The notes under the pieces are model-generated. The model worked only from the letters and a program-made list of their open reading frames with translations. It had not been told where the DNA came from and made no database searches. A stretch of 60,925 nucleotides of DNA, taken from assembly GCA_020247395.1 (NCBI GenBank), contig JADCJC010000039.1:1-60925 (forward strand), written 5' to 3'. Positions within the stretch are counted from its first letter, which is position 1. Each line of letters opens with the position of its first letter. Positions 18,190 through 28,124 of this stretch are shown here, piece by piece. The position numbers and the translations under genes were made by a program. Source of the DNA: Rhodocyclaceae bacterium (GTDB taxonomy: Bacteria > Pseudomonadota > Gammaproteobacteria > Burkholderiales > Usitatibacteraceae).

Positions 18190-18345
18190 GTGCGCAGCAT
18201 GCCTGCGCACGGCACAAAAGGCAAGGCAAAATGAGAAACTTCGGCAGCATGCGCAGCAGGCGAAGGGTGGGTCGTAAATGATCTCGCACACATCCTGCTC
18301 CTTCCACAAAAACAGCACGTAAACAGCAATCCAAAAATTTGAAAA

Positions 18346-20385
18346 ATGAAAAAATCAACCATTACCGCTGAAGACCTCTGGAGAATTCGTCGCCCCGCAG
18401 GGCTCGCTTTGTCACCCGATGGTGTTCAGGCCGTCTGCTCGTTGACCGAGTACGACATGGAGGCCAATAAATCGGCGGCATCACTCTGGCTGCTCTCCAC
18501 GTTTGGCGGTGAACCAAGACGATTGACCGCGTGCGGCGAAAAGGACGGCCAGGCGAGCTGGTCGCCGGATGGCAAGACAATCGCCTTTGTTGCCAAACGT
18601 AGCGGCGATGACGAGCCGCAGCTCTACACAATTGCTCCCGATGGAGGTGAGGCGGTCCGTGTTTCGAACATCAGTACCGGGGTGTCGGGCGTCAAGTGGT
18701 TTGCCGACAGCAAGCGAATTGCATTCGTTTCTTGGGTATGGCCAGACTTAAAGTCGGACAAAGCGCAATCGAGGCGGCTCAAGTCTAGGCGCGAAGACAA
18801 AGTCAAGGCGCATGTGGTTGAACATTCCGCGTTCCGCCACTGGGACCACTGGCTGAGTGATGGGCGTGTGCCGCATGTGCACGTTATCAATCTGGTGACG
18901 GGTAAGTGTGTGGATGTTTTTGCTGGAACCAAGTTTGAGTTGCCGCAGTTCGACACCGATCAACACGACTACGATGTATCGCCAGATGGCAAGAAAGTAG
19001 TATTCAACTTCAATCCTAATCCGGATAAGCTGGGCGACCAAGCCTACGACCTCGTTGAGATGGACGTAAGGTCGGGTAGGACAAATGTCCTGCTTCGCGG
19101 GAGCAAACAAACCTTCACGTGGCATCATCCTCGCTATAGCTCTGATGGCGGCACCATCGCATTGTTGGCCCGCGATATAGGGCGCTCAATGGATGATAAC
19201 AACAAGCTTGCGTTACTTGATCTTAAGTCAGGCAGGGTTATGGTTAAGACGGCGTGGGATCGGGTGGTCAACCACCCGCTGAAATGGGCGGCAGACGGCA
19301 AGTCAGTGTTATTTACCGCCGATGATCAATCGCGTGTTTCGGTTTGGCGATGGAGCCTGGATGGCAAGATACCGACGATGGTCGCACCCGGTGGCACGGT
19401 ATCGGATTTCGACGTCGGTGCGGAGACGTTAGTCTTTGTCCGCAGCGACATGTCTTCGCCACCGCGTGTGTTCGGACAATCGCTGGCTGATAAAACCGCC
19501 GAAACTGTCGAAACCGGCGAAGTACCGCTAGAGTCATTCAATACCGAGCTGATGTCACGTTTCAAACTCGGCGAGGTCCGTGACCTCAACATCAAAGGCT
19601 GGCAGGGCGAAGACGTACAGATGTGGGCCGTTTACCCACCGAACTTCGACCCGAAGAAAAAGTGGCCACTGCTGCACTCGATCCATGGCGGACCTCATGC
19701 AAACTGGGGGGACAACTTTCATTTCCGCTGGAACAACCACGTTTTTGCCGCGCAGGGTTACGTGGTCGTCTGTGTGAACTACCATGGCTCACTAGGCTGG
19801 GGAAACAAATTCCTCGAGTCAAACAACGGCAGCTTTGGCACCAAGGAGCACGCTGACATTGAAGCCGGTACCGACTTCATGCTGAAACAAGGTTACATCG
19901 ATGCAAAACGTCTGGCCGCATCGGGTGGCAGCTATGGCGGCAAGATGGTTGCATGGATGAATGGGCGCAATGGCAAAAATTCGGGGAAAAAAGGTGATCG
20001 GTACAAGGCCTACGTATGCCATGCGGGCTGCTTTGACTGGAGGGCGATGTATGGTGGTGACGCTGGATACTGGTTCAATCACTCGCTAAAGACCGCCTAC
20101 TGGGACGATCCCATCACTTTTGCTGAGCAGAATCCGATAACAGAGGTACGGCATGCAAGAACACCGACGCTGGTCCTGCACGGTGCGCTAGACTACCGTG
20201 TTCCAGATCAGCAGGGGTTGGCGTACTATTCGACGTTGAAAACGCTGGGTGTGTCGGCGAGGCTGGTGTTTTTCCCGGATGAGAATCATTGGATATTGAA
20301 GCCGCAGAATTCCCGGCTTTGGTACAACGAGTACTTCAGCTGGCTAAAAAGATACATTGGGGCGGGTGCAACGCGGCGCCGATAG
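18346..20385 (+). CDS. S9 family prolyl oligopeptidase / acylaminoacyl-peptidase
   Basis: 679 residues. The N-terminal half is a seven-bladed-type beta propeller built of WD40-like PD40 repeats (WSPDGKTIAFVAKR, YDVSPDGKKVVFN and others). The C-terminal half is an alpha/beta hydrolase with HGGPH, the nucleophile in GGSYGGKM (Ser ~527), Asp in HGALDYRVP (~614) and His in DENHWI (~646). It trims peptides in the cytoplasm, as no signal peptide is visible. It is divergent from lrgA, 156 bases away. Confidence 0.88.
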   Translation: MKKSTITAEDLWRIRRPAGLALSPDGVQAVCSLTEYDMEANKSAASLWLLSTFGGEPRRLTACGEKDGQASWSPDGKTIAFVAKRSGDDEPQLYTIAPDGGEAVRVSNISTGVSGVKWFADSKRIAFVSWVWPDLKSDKAQSRRLKSRREDKVKAHVVEHSAFRHWDHWLSDGRVPHVHVINLVTGKCVDVFAGTKFELPQFDTDQHDYDVSPDGKKVVFNFNPNPDKLGDQAYDLVEMDVRSGRTNVLLRGSKQTFTWHHPRYSSDGGTIALLARDIGRSMDDNNKLALLDLKSGRVMVKTAWDRVVNHPLKWAADGKSVLFTADDQSRVSVWRWSLDGKIPTMVAPGGTVSDFDVGAETLVFVRSDMSSPPRVFGQSLADKTAETVETGEVPLESFNTELMSRFKLGEVRDLNIKGWQGEDVQMWAVYPPNFDPKKKWPLLHSIHGGPHANWGDNFHFRWNNHVFAAQGYVVVCVNYHGSLGWGNKFLESNNGSFGTKEHADIEAGTDFMLKQGYIDAKRLAASGGSYGGKMVAWMNGRNGKNSGKKGDRYKAYVCHAGCFDWRAMYGGDAGYWFNHSLKTAYWDDPITFAEQNPITEVRHARTPTLVLHGALDYRVPDQQGLAYYSTLKTLGVSARLVFFPDENHWILKPQNSRLWYNEYFSWLKRYIGAGATRRR

Positions 20386-20471
20386 GGTAAGGTGCGGTGG
20401 TGCAGCAGTTGTGCTGAGTTGCGGCGGCGCGAAGCGTTAACTTCCTGAGATTCGTCAGATATTTCAATCAG

Positions 20472-23400
20472 ATGTTTCAGCATCTATCCATTAAAGCCCG
20501 CGTGACCCTGTTTGCGACAGCAATGCTGATTGCTGCGGTGCTGCTGCTCGCGGTGTTTTCTGGCAGTCTGCTGCGCGCGGACACAAAACGATTGATTGGC
20601 GAGCAGCAGTTGTCGCTGATAAAGCTGATCGCCGCGCAGGTCGACGAGCGTGTACAAGAGCGCATACTGGCATTGACGACCGTCGCTGCTGGGGGAATTG
20701 CGGACCTGCTGGTCGACCCGCAGCAATTACAGGCGCGACTAGCACAACGTGAGGTGCTGACACGATTGTTTAATCTCGGCGGATTCGTGGTGGATCGAGC
20801 GGGCTTGACAGTCGCATCTGTTCCAAACGAACTTGGCCGAGTCGAGTTCAAATACGTTGATCGCGAGTCGTTCTTGCGGATCATGGCCGGGGCGAAGTCG
20901 GTCGTGTTCACAACAGGGATAGAAAAACCGTCCGGCGCGCCGCTGTTGGGCATTGCAGTGCCGATCAAGTCGGTCAACGGCGAGACGATCGGCGTGTTAT
21001 ATGGGGTCACTGATCTCGGGCAGCCCAATTTCCTTGATATCTTCACGACCAGCGGTGTAGGCGAGACCGGCGGCTACTTTGTGATTGATCCGGAGTCGCG
21101 GCGCATTCTCAGCGCAACCGACAAGTCGCGCGTCATGGCGAGTTTGCCCAAGCCTGGCGTGAATCCGGCCATTGACGCCTTCGCAGCGAAGGACGAAGCA
21201 TCGACTGTGCTGGCCGACGCGCAGGGTCTCGCGCAGGGCGTCGCGGTCTTGGCGTCTATCAAGTTGATTCCTACGGCTCGTTGGCATTTGATCGCATCCG
21301 TTCCGCTGACGGAACTGGAAGAGCCGATTGCAAGAACCCGCACGCGCCTGATCCTTGCTGCGTTGTTCCTCACTGCGTTGGCAGCGGGATTCATGTGGTT
21401 GCTTGTAAAGCGTGAGCTAGCGCCAGTACAGATTGCGATAAAACAATTAGGTGGAACCATCGGCGGTGGCGATCAGCCGCTGGCGGTACATCGGCCTGAC
21501 GAAATTGGTGAACTGTTTACCGCGTTTAACCGCCAGCTCGCTGCGCTCAAGCTGCGAGAGGAGATTTTCGAAAGAACTAGCCACCTCGCCAAAATCGGTG
21601 GTTGGGAAATGTTTCCCGCAACGGATGGCCGAGTTTGGTCGGCCGAGACACTTAGGATCCTCGAGATTGAGCCCCCAGTTTCGCCGGCCAGCGGCAAGGA
21701 TGTGGAGAAGTTTTTCCCTCCAGAATCTCTCGCACTGATGCATCAGGCACAGGTAGTGGCGGTTGACCATGGCATCGGCTGGGATATCGAACTGCCGATG
21801 ACTACAGCAAAGGGACGGTCGATCTGGGCGCGTATCCAAGGGGTCGCCCACCAAGTGGATGGCGTTACGGTCAAACTGGTGGGGACTCTTCACGACATTA
21901 CTGATCGAAAGAACTTGGAAGCGCAACTCGCGGTGCAACGCAACTTTGATCGTCAAGTTATCGCCTCGATGGGCCAGGGCTTGAGCGTGACCGACGAGAA
22001 TGGAGCCTTTCAGCTCGTGAATCCGGCATTGGAGAAATTACTCGGCCAAACGGCGCAAGGGCTCATCGGCAAGCAGTCGAATGACTATGTTTATGCAGAG
22101 GGTCAAGACGCGAATGGGCTTGTTGGCAAGGAACGACGCGCGGGCCAAGTAGAGCGATATTTTGGCAGGCTAGTCCGCGCTGACGGTAGTTCAGTGAAGG
22201 TTTCGGTAAGTAGCACGCCGCGATACGTCAACGGATCTTTCGCTGGAGCCGTCAACGTCATCACTGACTTGACGGAGAGTGATAAGTTGCAAAATGCGCT
22301 ACAAGAGCAGCGCGATTTTGCAAGCCACATTCTGGATGCGATGGGACAGGGGCTCACCATCGTTGGTGCCGACGGTCGTTTTGAGTTTTGTAACCCCGCC
22401 TATGCCGCCCTAGTTGGTTGTGATGCGAGTGATATTGTTGGCAAAACGCCGTCTGACGTCACATACCCGCCAGATCGAGGAGTCCATGCCGAACAGGCCA
22501 ACATGAGGCGTGCCGGACTTAGTTCGACCTATGAAGTACGTTTTGCAAGACCAGACGGAAGTTTTGTCTACGTGTCCATCACCGGTACGCCGCGATTCAA
22601 GAATGGTGAATTCGCAGGCTCCATTGCGGTGGTTACTGATTTGACTGAGCGCAAGCGTATTGAGTCTGCATTAGAACAGCAACGTGACTTTGCCGAGTAC
22701 ATTCTGAGCAACATGGGACAGGGTGTCAGCGTGTCTGATCGCGAGGGGCGATTTGAATACATTAACCCCGCTTACGGTCGGTTAGTCGGGTGGGATCCAC
22801 AGGAGTTAGTTGGGAAGAGCCTTGGTGACGTTATTCCAGAGGACGAAGTTGCACCGCTGAAAGAGCAGGCGAGGTTACGACAGACTGGCGTGAGTAGCAC
22901 CTACTTCAGCAAATTGGTGCGGCGCGATGGCAGTGTTGTATCGATTGCAGTAACAGCATCCCCGCGCTTCACCGGGGGCGGCTACAACGGCTCTATCGCG
23001 GTGATCACCGATCTGACAGAACGCAATGCCATGGAACAAGAGCTCAAGGATCAGCGTGATTTTGCCGAGAGCATTATCAGCTCAATGGGCAAAGGGGTGG
23101 CTGTTTCCGACAGTTATGGCCAGTTGGTATACGTCAATGGGTACTACGCAACGCTGCTCGGTTATGACCCGGCATTGATGGTTGGCAAGAATATCGAAGA
23201 GTTTGTGCCTGAAGCGGATCGAGAGGAACATCGGCGAAAGCGGCTAATCCAGCGTGGGGGCGAATCTGACACGTACGAGTCTCGCCGAATACGTGCTGAT
23301 GGCAAGATACTAGATGTGTTGATAACGGCCTCGCCGAGATATGTACGAGGCGAGAACGTGGGTACGATTTCTGTGGTGACCGACTTGACTGAGCAACGAG

Positions 23401-25001
23401 CGGCGGAACGCGCGCTGGCAGAAAGTGAGCTGCGCTTCCGTTCCTTGATGGAAAACGTGTCCAGCATCGCAGTACAGGGATATGAGCTGGACGGCACTGT
23501 GGTGTTCTGGAACCGGGCGTCTGAGCTGCTATATGGCTATACCGCAGCCGAAGCGATAGGCAAGAATCTGCTGGATTTGGTGATTCCCGCGGAAATGCGC
23601 ACCGAAGTGGAGGCCGCCATCGAAAGGATGGCGCGAACCGGGGAAGTCGAACCACCCCAGGAACTGCAGCTGCTGCGCAAAGACGGCTCGCTCGTGCCGG
23701 TTTACTCATCTCATGCTCTGACCAAGCGCGACGGTCTTGCGTATGAGCTGTTTTGTCTCGATATCGATTTGTCTGAACAAAAGCGCGCGGAGGCGACCCA
23801 AGAAGCGCTGGAAGAGAGGCTGCGCCAATCACAAAAGATGGAGGCTATTGGCACACTCGCGGGCGGTATCGCCCACGACTTCAACAACATCTTGGCGACG
23901 ATCCTGGGCAATGTCGAACTCGCCCGGCACTCGGAGAAGCTGGATTCGAATGTGATGGAGAGCTTGGCAGAGATCCGCAAAGCCGGAACCCGCGCGCGCG
24001 ACTTGGTCGGGCAAATCTTGTCATTTAGTCGGCGGCAGGCGACAGTACTCAAGAGTCTGGACCTTGCCACCATTTTGGAAGAGTCGGTGCGTCTATTGCG
24101 CGCGACGCTGCCCGGACACATTTTGTTGACCGTGCGTTGTGAGGCGGCCCCGCCGCTGGTAGGTGACAGGACGCAGCTGCAACAAGTGGTGATGAATCTG
24201 GCCACAAATTCGATGCAGGCGATTGGTCTACAAAAAGGCGAGATTTCAATTTCGCTGGATACCGTTGAAGTCAACGATGCGCTCATTCAAGCGGAACCGC
24301 AATTGCAGGAATTGATTGCGGCGCAGGGGAAGCTCGTCCGGTTGATGATTGCCGACACAGGTGCTGGCATGGAGAAGGCAACGCTCGGGCATTTGTTTGA
24401 GCCATTCTTTACCACCAAGGCGGTCAACCAAGGAACCGGTTTAGGGCTGGCTGTGGTGCACGGCATCGTCAAGGGGCACGGTGGGGTTATCACCGTTGCC
24501 AGCGCAGTCGGTGAGGGGACGTTGTTTACGATCTACTTTCCGGCGACCAATCTACTGCCCGAAGACGTGATCACACCCTGGACAGACGCCGAGGTAGCTC
24601 CGGCGGCTGGTTTGGCCAATCACGTCGCGGCGCATATTTTGTATATCGACGACGACGACGCATTGGTGTTCTTGGTCAAACGTTTGTTGGAGCGGCGTGG
24701 TTTTCACGTCAGCGCGTTTACTGACCAGCGTTGCGCGCTAGACGCATTAAAAGCCGACCCTTACCGGGTTTCGCTACTGGTTACCGACTACAACATGCCG
24801 GGAATGTCGGGGCTCGACGTTGCGCGTGAGGCGCGTGACATCCGTGGCGATCTGCCAATTGCGGTCGCATCAGGGTTCGTTGACGAAAAACTGCAGGCAA
24901 TGGCGGAGGAAGTTGGTATTCGTGAGTTGATCTTTAAAGCAAACGTAACCGAAGAGTTCTGCAACACCGTTGAGCGACTTGCGCGGGGCAAACTCAATTG
25001 A
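20472..25001 (+). CDS. Membrane hybrid sensor histidine kinase with six PAS domains
   Basis: 1509 residues. Order: TM1 (~12-33), Cache-like periplasmic domain (~34-285), TM2 (~293-312), HAMP (~313-365), a first PAS (~370-480), then four closely similar PAS units of ~124 residues starting near 488, 611, 734 and 858. Each unit opens with a version of QRDFAE.I...MGQG and ends VITDLTE. A sixth, distinct PAS (~980-1110) precedes the HisKA domain (GGIAHDFNN, phospho-His ~1132), HATPase (GTGLGLAVVHGIVKGHGG) and a C-terminal receiver (DDDD, phospho-Asp in LLVTDYNMPG). The receiver's usual Lys-Pro reads KAN. No partner regulator gene is adjacent, and the signal is unknown. Confidence 0.92.
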   Translation: MFQHLSIKARVTLFATAMLIAAVLLLAVFSGSLLRADTKRLIGEQQLSLIKLIAAQVDERVQERILALTTVAAGGIADLLVDPQQLQARLAQREVLTRLFNLGGFVVDRAGLTVASVPNELGRVEFKYVDRESFLRIMAGAKSVVFTTGIEKPSGAPLLGIAVPIKSVNGETIGVLYGVTDLGQPNFLDIFTTSGVGETGGYFVIDPESRRILSATDKSRVMASLPKPGVNPAIDAFAAKDEASTVLADAQGLAQGVAVLASIKLIPTARWHLIASVPLTELEEPIARTRTRLILAALFLTALAAGFMWLLVKRELAPVQIAIKQLGGTIGGGDQPLAVHRPDEIGELFTAFNRQLAALKLREEIFERTSHLAKIGGWEMFPATDGRVWSAETLRILEIEPPVSPASGKDVEKFFPPESLALMHQAQVVAVDHGIGWDIELPMTTAKGRSIWARIQGVAHQVDGVTVKLVGTLHDITDRKNLEAQLAVQRNFDRQVIASMGQGLSVTDENGAFQLVNPALEKLLGQTAQGLIGKQSNDYVYAEGQDANGLVGKERRAGQVERYFGRLVRADGSSVKVSVSSTPRYVNGSFAGAVNVITDLTESDKLQNALQEQRDFASHILDAMGQGLTIVGADGRFEFCNPAYAALVGCDASDIVGKTPSDVTYPPDRGVHAEQANMRRAGLSSTYEVRFARPDGSFVYVSITGTPRFKNGEFAGSIAVVTDLTERKRIESALEQQRDFAEYILSNMGQGVSVSDREGRFEYINPAYGRLVGWDPQELVGKSLGDVIPEDEVAPLKEQARLRQTGVSSTYFSKLVRRDGSVVSIAVTASPRFTGGGYNGSIAVITDLTERNAMEQELKDQRDFAESIISSMGKGVAVSDSYGQLVYVNGYYATLLGYDPALMVGKNIEEFVPEADREEHRRKRLIQRGGESDTYESRRIRADGKILDVLITASPRYVRGENVGTISVVTDLTEQRAAERALAESELRFRSLMENVSSIAVQGYELDGTVVFWNRASELLYGYTAAEAIGKNLLDLVIPAEMRTEVEAAIERMARTGEVEPPQELQLLRKDGSLVPVYSSHALTKRDGLAYELFCLDIDLSEQKRAEATQEALEERLRQSQKMEAIGTLAGGIAHDFNNILATILGNVELARHSEKLDSNVMESLAEIRKAGTRARDLVGQILSFSRRQATVLKSLDLATILEESVRLLRATLPGHILLTVRCEAAPPLVGDRTQLQQVVMNLATNSMQAIGLQKGEISISLDTVEVNDALIQAEPQLQELIAAQGKLVRLMIADTGAGMEKATLGHLFEPFFTTKAVNQGTGLGLAVVHGIVKGHGGVITVASAVGEGTLFTIYFPATNLLPEDVITPWTDAEVAPAAGLANHVAAHILYIDDDDALVFLVKRLLERRGFHVSAFTDQRCALDALKADPYRVSLLVTDYNMPGMSGLDVAREARDIRGDLPIAVASGFVDEKLQAMAEEVGIRELIFKANVTEEFCNTVERLARGKLN

Positions 25002-25083
25002 AGCCAGCGCAAATTGGCGGGATCTGCACCCGGCAAATGCTGCCGCCAGAGCGCAAAATATTGACACAACAGGGGGGGGAAAG

Positions 25084-25875
25084 ATGAACAAAAATCGCAG
25101 ACAAGCGTTGTCGGCAGGAATCGCCATGACAGGCGGTGCACTCGCCGGATGCGCAACCCAGGCAGGCAGTGTTATGCAGGTCGACACACCATTTTCGGTG
25201 GCAACCACGGCCATTCCAATTGTCGGAAGCCCCCAGCTTTTCCCCGTGCGCCGAATCTATTGTGTCGGCAGGAACTACGCAGCCCACGCGCGTGAAATGG
25301 GCAGTGACCCGACACGCGAACCACCGTTTTTCTTCCAGAAGCCGACTGACGCGATCCAGTTCGTCGCGCCCGGCACCATCGCCGACCATCCGTATCCTTC
25401 ACTGACCAAGAATTATCACTACGAAATTGAGTTGGTTGCGGCGCTCAAGAGTGGTGGCAAGAACATCCCGATCGAAAGGGCGCTGGATCACGTGTTTGGT
25501 TACGCGATCGGTCTGGACATGACGCGCCGCGACTTGCAGCGTGCGATGGGCGATCAAAAGAAGCCATGGGAAATCGGCAAAAGTTTTGATCGCTCCGCGC
25601 CGATCGGACCGATCCACCCGGTGGCAAGCACCGGGCACTTCACAAAAGGCGCGATCTCGCTAAAGGTGAATGGCCTGATCAAGCAGAATGCTGATTTGAG
25701 CCAGATGATTTGGTCCGTGGCGGAGCAGATCGCTCAACTTTCGCAGGCCAATGAATTGTTTGCTGGCGACATCATCTACTCCGGTACTCCGGAGAACGTA
25801 GGCCCGGTTGTGGCAGGCGACGTGATGGAAGGCACCATCGTTGGCTTGCCGCCGCTACGTTTGCGTGTCGTCTAG
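25084..25875 (+). CDS. Fumarylacetoacetate hydrolase-family protein with possible lipoprotein signal
   Basis: 263 residues. The body from FPVRRIYCVGRNYAAHAREMG onward is a standard FAH-family hydrolase/isomerase of the maleylpyruvate hydrolase type. Metal ligands are in HYEIELV and the GLDMTRRDLQ block is present. ATG 25084 follows a run of eight G and AAAG, a strong-looking ribosome site. It adds MNKNRRQALSAGIAMTGGAL then LAGC, a perfect lipobox (Cys23) behind a twin arginine. That would place a normally cytoplasmic enzyme in the envelope. An internal ATG at 25174 would give the usual cytoplasmic form but has a weak ribosome site. Confidence 0.82.
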   Translation: MNKNRRQALSAGIAMTGGALAGCATQAGSVMQVDTPFSVATTAIPIVGSPQLFPVRRIYCVGRNYAAHAREMGSDPTREPPFFFQKPTDAIQFVAPGTIADHPYPSLTKNYHYEIELVAALKSGGKNIPIERALDHVFGYAIGLDMTRRDLQRAMGDQKKPWEIGKSFDRSAPIGPIHPVASTGHFTKGAISLKVNGLIKQNADLSQMIWSVAEQIAQLSQANELFAGDIIYSGTPENVGPVVAGDVMEGTIVGLPPLRLRVV

Positions 25876-25911
25876 CGCGGCGGTTCGGGCAAGCGAACTC
25901 GTTCATCTACC

Positions 25912-25943
25912 GGACTCTTCAGTCGTTTTTGGCTGAAGAGTCC
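25912..25943. terminator. Hairpin between convergent FAH and DUF418 genes
   Basis: GGACTCTTCAG at 25912-25922 pairs perfectly with CTGAAGAGTCC at 25933-25943 around a 10-base loop. It lies between two convergent stops (25875 and 25962), as expected of a shared terminator. The T run (25956-25961) is about 12 bases beyond the stem, so intrinsic termination is plausible but not ideal. The core CAGCCAAAAACG, read on the minus strand, recurs in the hairpin at 41924. Confidence 0.5.
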
Positions 25944-25961
25944 CGTGGATATTAGAGTTTT

Positions 25962-27176
25962 TTATGGTGTGCCGGTCGAACGGTAGGTATACCAGCGCCA
26001 GCACGCTTCAGCCGGGCCTTGCTGAAAGTATCGCAAGTACAGGTGGCTGAACCCAAGCTGCATGGCCCAAATCCCGAGTGCGATCAGGGCGACGACAAAT
26101 TGCCCCTGATCGGCCTGGCCGAAGCCTGCTCCCGACAAAACCCCCAACATCAAGATTGACTGCATCAAATAGTTAGTCAACGCCAGTCGCCCCATCGGCG
26201 CTAGGGCGCGGACAACGCGTACGCCGAACTCCCTGGTGGTCAAGAGCGCCGCCGCCGCAATGTAGGCGGGCGACAACAGCGGCGCAAGTGCCAATGCGAA
26301 GGACATTGCGCCGCTGGGAATGAGCGCCGCGCCTGCCGCCCAATCGAGTGCTTGGTTGGCAGACGCCAACGACAGCGGGATGCCGGCGGCAAGGGAACTG
26401 AAAAGTACAATCCGCCACTTCTTGAGGTGTTTTGCCGGCGCGCGCAGCCAACCCATCTGCGCCACCAAAGCACCAATCAAAAAAATAAGTACTGCTTGTG
26501 GAAACACCAGAAGCCAGCTGATGAGTACCCAAAGGTAGTCATTGAGGCGCGGCAGCATGGTGCTGAGGTAGTCGCCATGTGCATAGACGTCAAACACCCT
26601 CATGATGTCCTCGACTTCAGCATCGGTCAAGCTAGGCGGTGCCGACGATAGTGCCGAAAGTACTCCGCCTATTACGGTGACGGCGGCTGTGATCTTTGCC
26701 CAGCGTTTGATGCCGCTAAGCAATACGCGCGGGCCCTTGCCGATATAGGGCAGCAAGAAGTGCGCAGCGAGTGCGTAGCGGGCAAGAATATCCCCAAACC
26801 AAATCAGGCTACCGTGACATAGGCCCAACACCAGCATGAAATTCAGGCGGCGCTGGTATCGTTGTTTGACGACGGCATCGTCGCCGATTGATGCGAGTCG
26901 CCAGCGTCTTGCCATGATGGCAAAACCGTAGCCGAAACAGAAACAAAAAATCGGGTAGATCTTGTACTCTAGGAAAAGCGAGGTGAGATAGACGGTGAGA
27001 CTGTCAAGCACACTTGCGTCGTCCCAAAGTACCCCCATGCTGGGCGCGGCGACGCCCCAAGCGAATGACTGAATATTGACCAGCAAGATGCCCAGTAGCG
27101 CGGCACCACGCAGGGCATCAATGAGATCCTCGCGCTCGCCCGCGCTCGCCGGGTTGGATGCCAAGAGACTAACCAA
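25962..27176 (-). CDS. DUF418 domain membrane protein
   Basis: 404 residues with about ten hydrophobic helices. It opens DLIDALRGAALLGILLVNIQSF, the family's N-terminal motif, and ends with the DUF418 block (MGRLALTNYLMQS...CWRWYTYR). Members are YeiB-like inner-membrane proteins of unknown role, related to acyltransferase-fold membrane proteins. No ATG is available at the start; TTG 27176 is used and overlaps the upstream DUF3429 gene by 8 bases. Confidence 0.85.
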   Translation of the reverse strand: MVSLLASNPASAGEREDLIDALRGAALLGILLVNIQSFAWGVAAPSMGVLWDDASVLDSLTVYLTSLFLEYKIYPIFCFCFGYGFAIMARRWRLASIGDDAVVKQRYQRRLNFMLVLGLCHGSLIWFGDILARYALAAHFLLPYIGKGPRVLLSGIKRWAKITAAVTVIGGVLSALSSAPPSLTDAEVEDIMRVFDVYAHGDYLSTMLPRLNDYLWVLISWLLVFPQAVLIFLIGALVAQMGWLRAPAKHLKKWRIVLFSSLAAGIPLSLASANQALDWAAGAALIPSGAMSFALALAPLLSPAYIAAAALLTTREFGVRVVRALAPMGRLALTNYLMQSILMLGVLSGAGFGQADQGQFVVALIALGIWAMQLGFSHLYLRYFQQGPAEACWRWYTYRSTGTP

Positions 27177-27624
27177 CCAGCAGGGCAGCGATTAGCGACG
27201 TCATCGCTACGGCGGAGACAATCGACCTCAGATGGAAAAACCAGGTTGGCAGTACCTGCTGCAGGTGGAGTAAGGCATCGATGACCCAGACAAAGCCGAT
27301 GAGAAAAATAGCGACGATCACGCGCGAGCTTCCGTTCGGCAGAAACAACGTCGCCCAGGCCAGCAAGCTCGGTACCACGGACAATAAAAATAGCGACCTG
27401 GCTGTTTGCGGTTGCTGCTCGTGCGTTGCGAGGGCGACGCCCCACTGGATGCCGCCGAGAAAAGACACGATCACCGCAGCGTAAGACGTGATCGCCTGAC
27501 CGGCAAATTGGCGCAAGCTGCCGAGACCCATCGCAGTTCCGAACAACAGGATTACGGCACACACCACAAATGGAATCGTACCGGCATAGCTCAATATCGT
27601 TGCGATACGTTTGGGCTCGTACAA
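27169..27624 (-). CDS. DUF3429 domain membrane protein
   Basis: A 151-residue, four-helix membrane protein (IATILSYAGTIPFVVCAV, FLGGIQWGVALA) of the DUF3429 family, common in proteobacteria with unknown role. The start is TTG 27624, supported by GGGGAG about 7 bases upstream. It overlaps the DUF418 gene by 8 bases, so the two form a translationally coupled pair. Confidence 0.82.
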   Translation of the reverse strand: MYEPKRIATILSYAGTIPFVVCAVILLFGTAMGLGSLRQFAGQAITSYAAVIVSFLGGIQWGVALATHEQQPQTARSLFLLSVVPSLLAWATLFLPNGSSRVIVAIFLIGFVWVIDALLHLQQVLPTWFFHLRSIVSAVAMTSLIAALLVG

Positions 27625-27642
27625 GCTGGTCTCCCCAGTTCG

Positions 27643-27927
27643 TTAAGAAATCAACGGCATGACGCACAAGCCGATTGCCACCAACGCTAACAAAACACGG
27701 ACACGCAGAAGGACAGCCGACGGTGCTTCGCCAATGCTGCCGAGCGCGGAAAGGTCGATGGCATTCGATCCCGCGGATTCACGCACTTGTTTTGTTGCAT
27801 AGGCATGTGCGGCGAGCTGCATCTCTTTGAGTCGCGCAATACGAACGGTGCCCGTGTCCGCCGGGTGATTTTTGCGGTGGAAAAGTGTCGGCCATCTGGG
27901 TGACAAGTGCAAGCAATTTCGTGCCAT
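27643..27927 (-). CDS. Possible small protein with C-terminal membrane anchor
   Basis: A 94-codon frame ends 18 bases before the DUF3429 start on the same strand. The product is basic at the N-terminus and ends in one hydrophobic helix (VLLALVAIGLCVMPLIS), like a tail-anchored small protein. No family was recognised and no good ribosome site precedes ATG 27927. It could be a real leader gene of the DUF3429-DUF418 unit or a chance frame. Confidence 0.3.
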   Translation of the reverse strand: MARNCLHLSPRWPTLFHRKNHPADTGTVRIARLKEMQLAAHAYATKQVRESAGSNAIDLSALGSIGEAPSAVLLRVRVLLALVAIGLCVMPLIS

Positions 27928-28124
27928 TGCGTCGGTTAAATCTTATGCAGAAATAGAATTGGCGCGCTAAAAAAACACACTATCGAGGTCTGGTCGACAT
28001 AAACCAGTTTACCGAATTCTCGGTAGAAAGCATGCAAACACCTCGGAATGGACCCCGCGAGCTGGATCGCGCAAGCTGTCGCGTGACCGCGCTAAAGGTA
28101 ACGTACGTCAACTCGGCGAAGATG

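Noticed and set aside
23134-23832. A 232-codon antisense frame inside the PAS kinase gene.
   Set aside because: The composition is Arg/Ser/Pro-rich noise opposite conserved PAS sequence.
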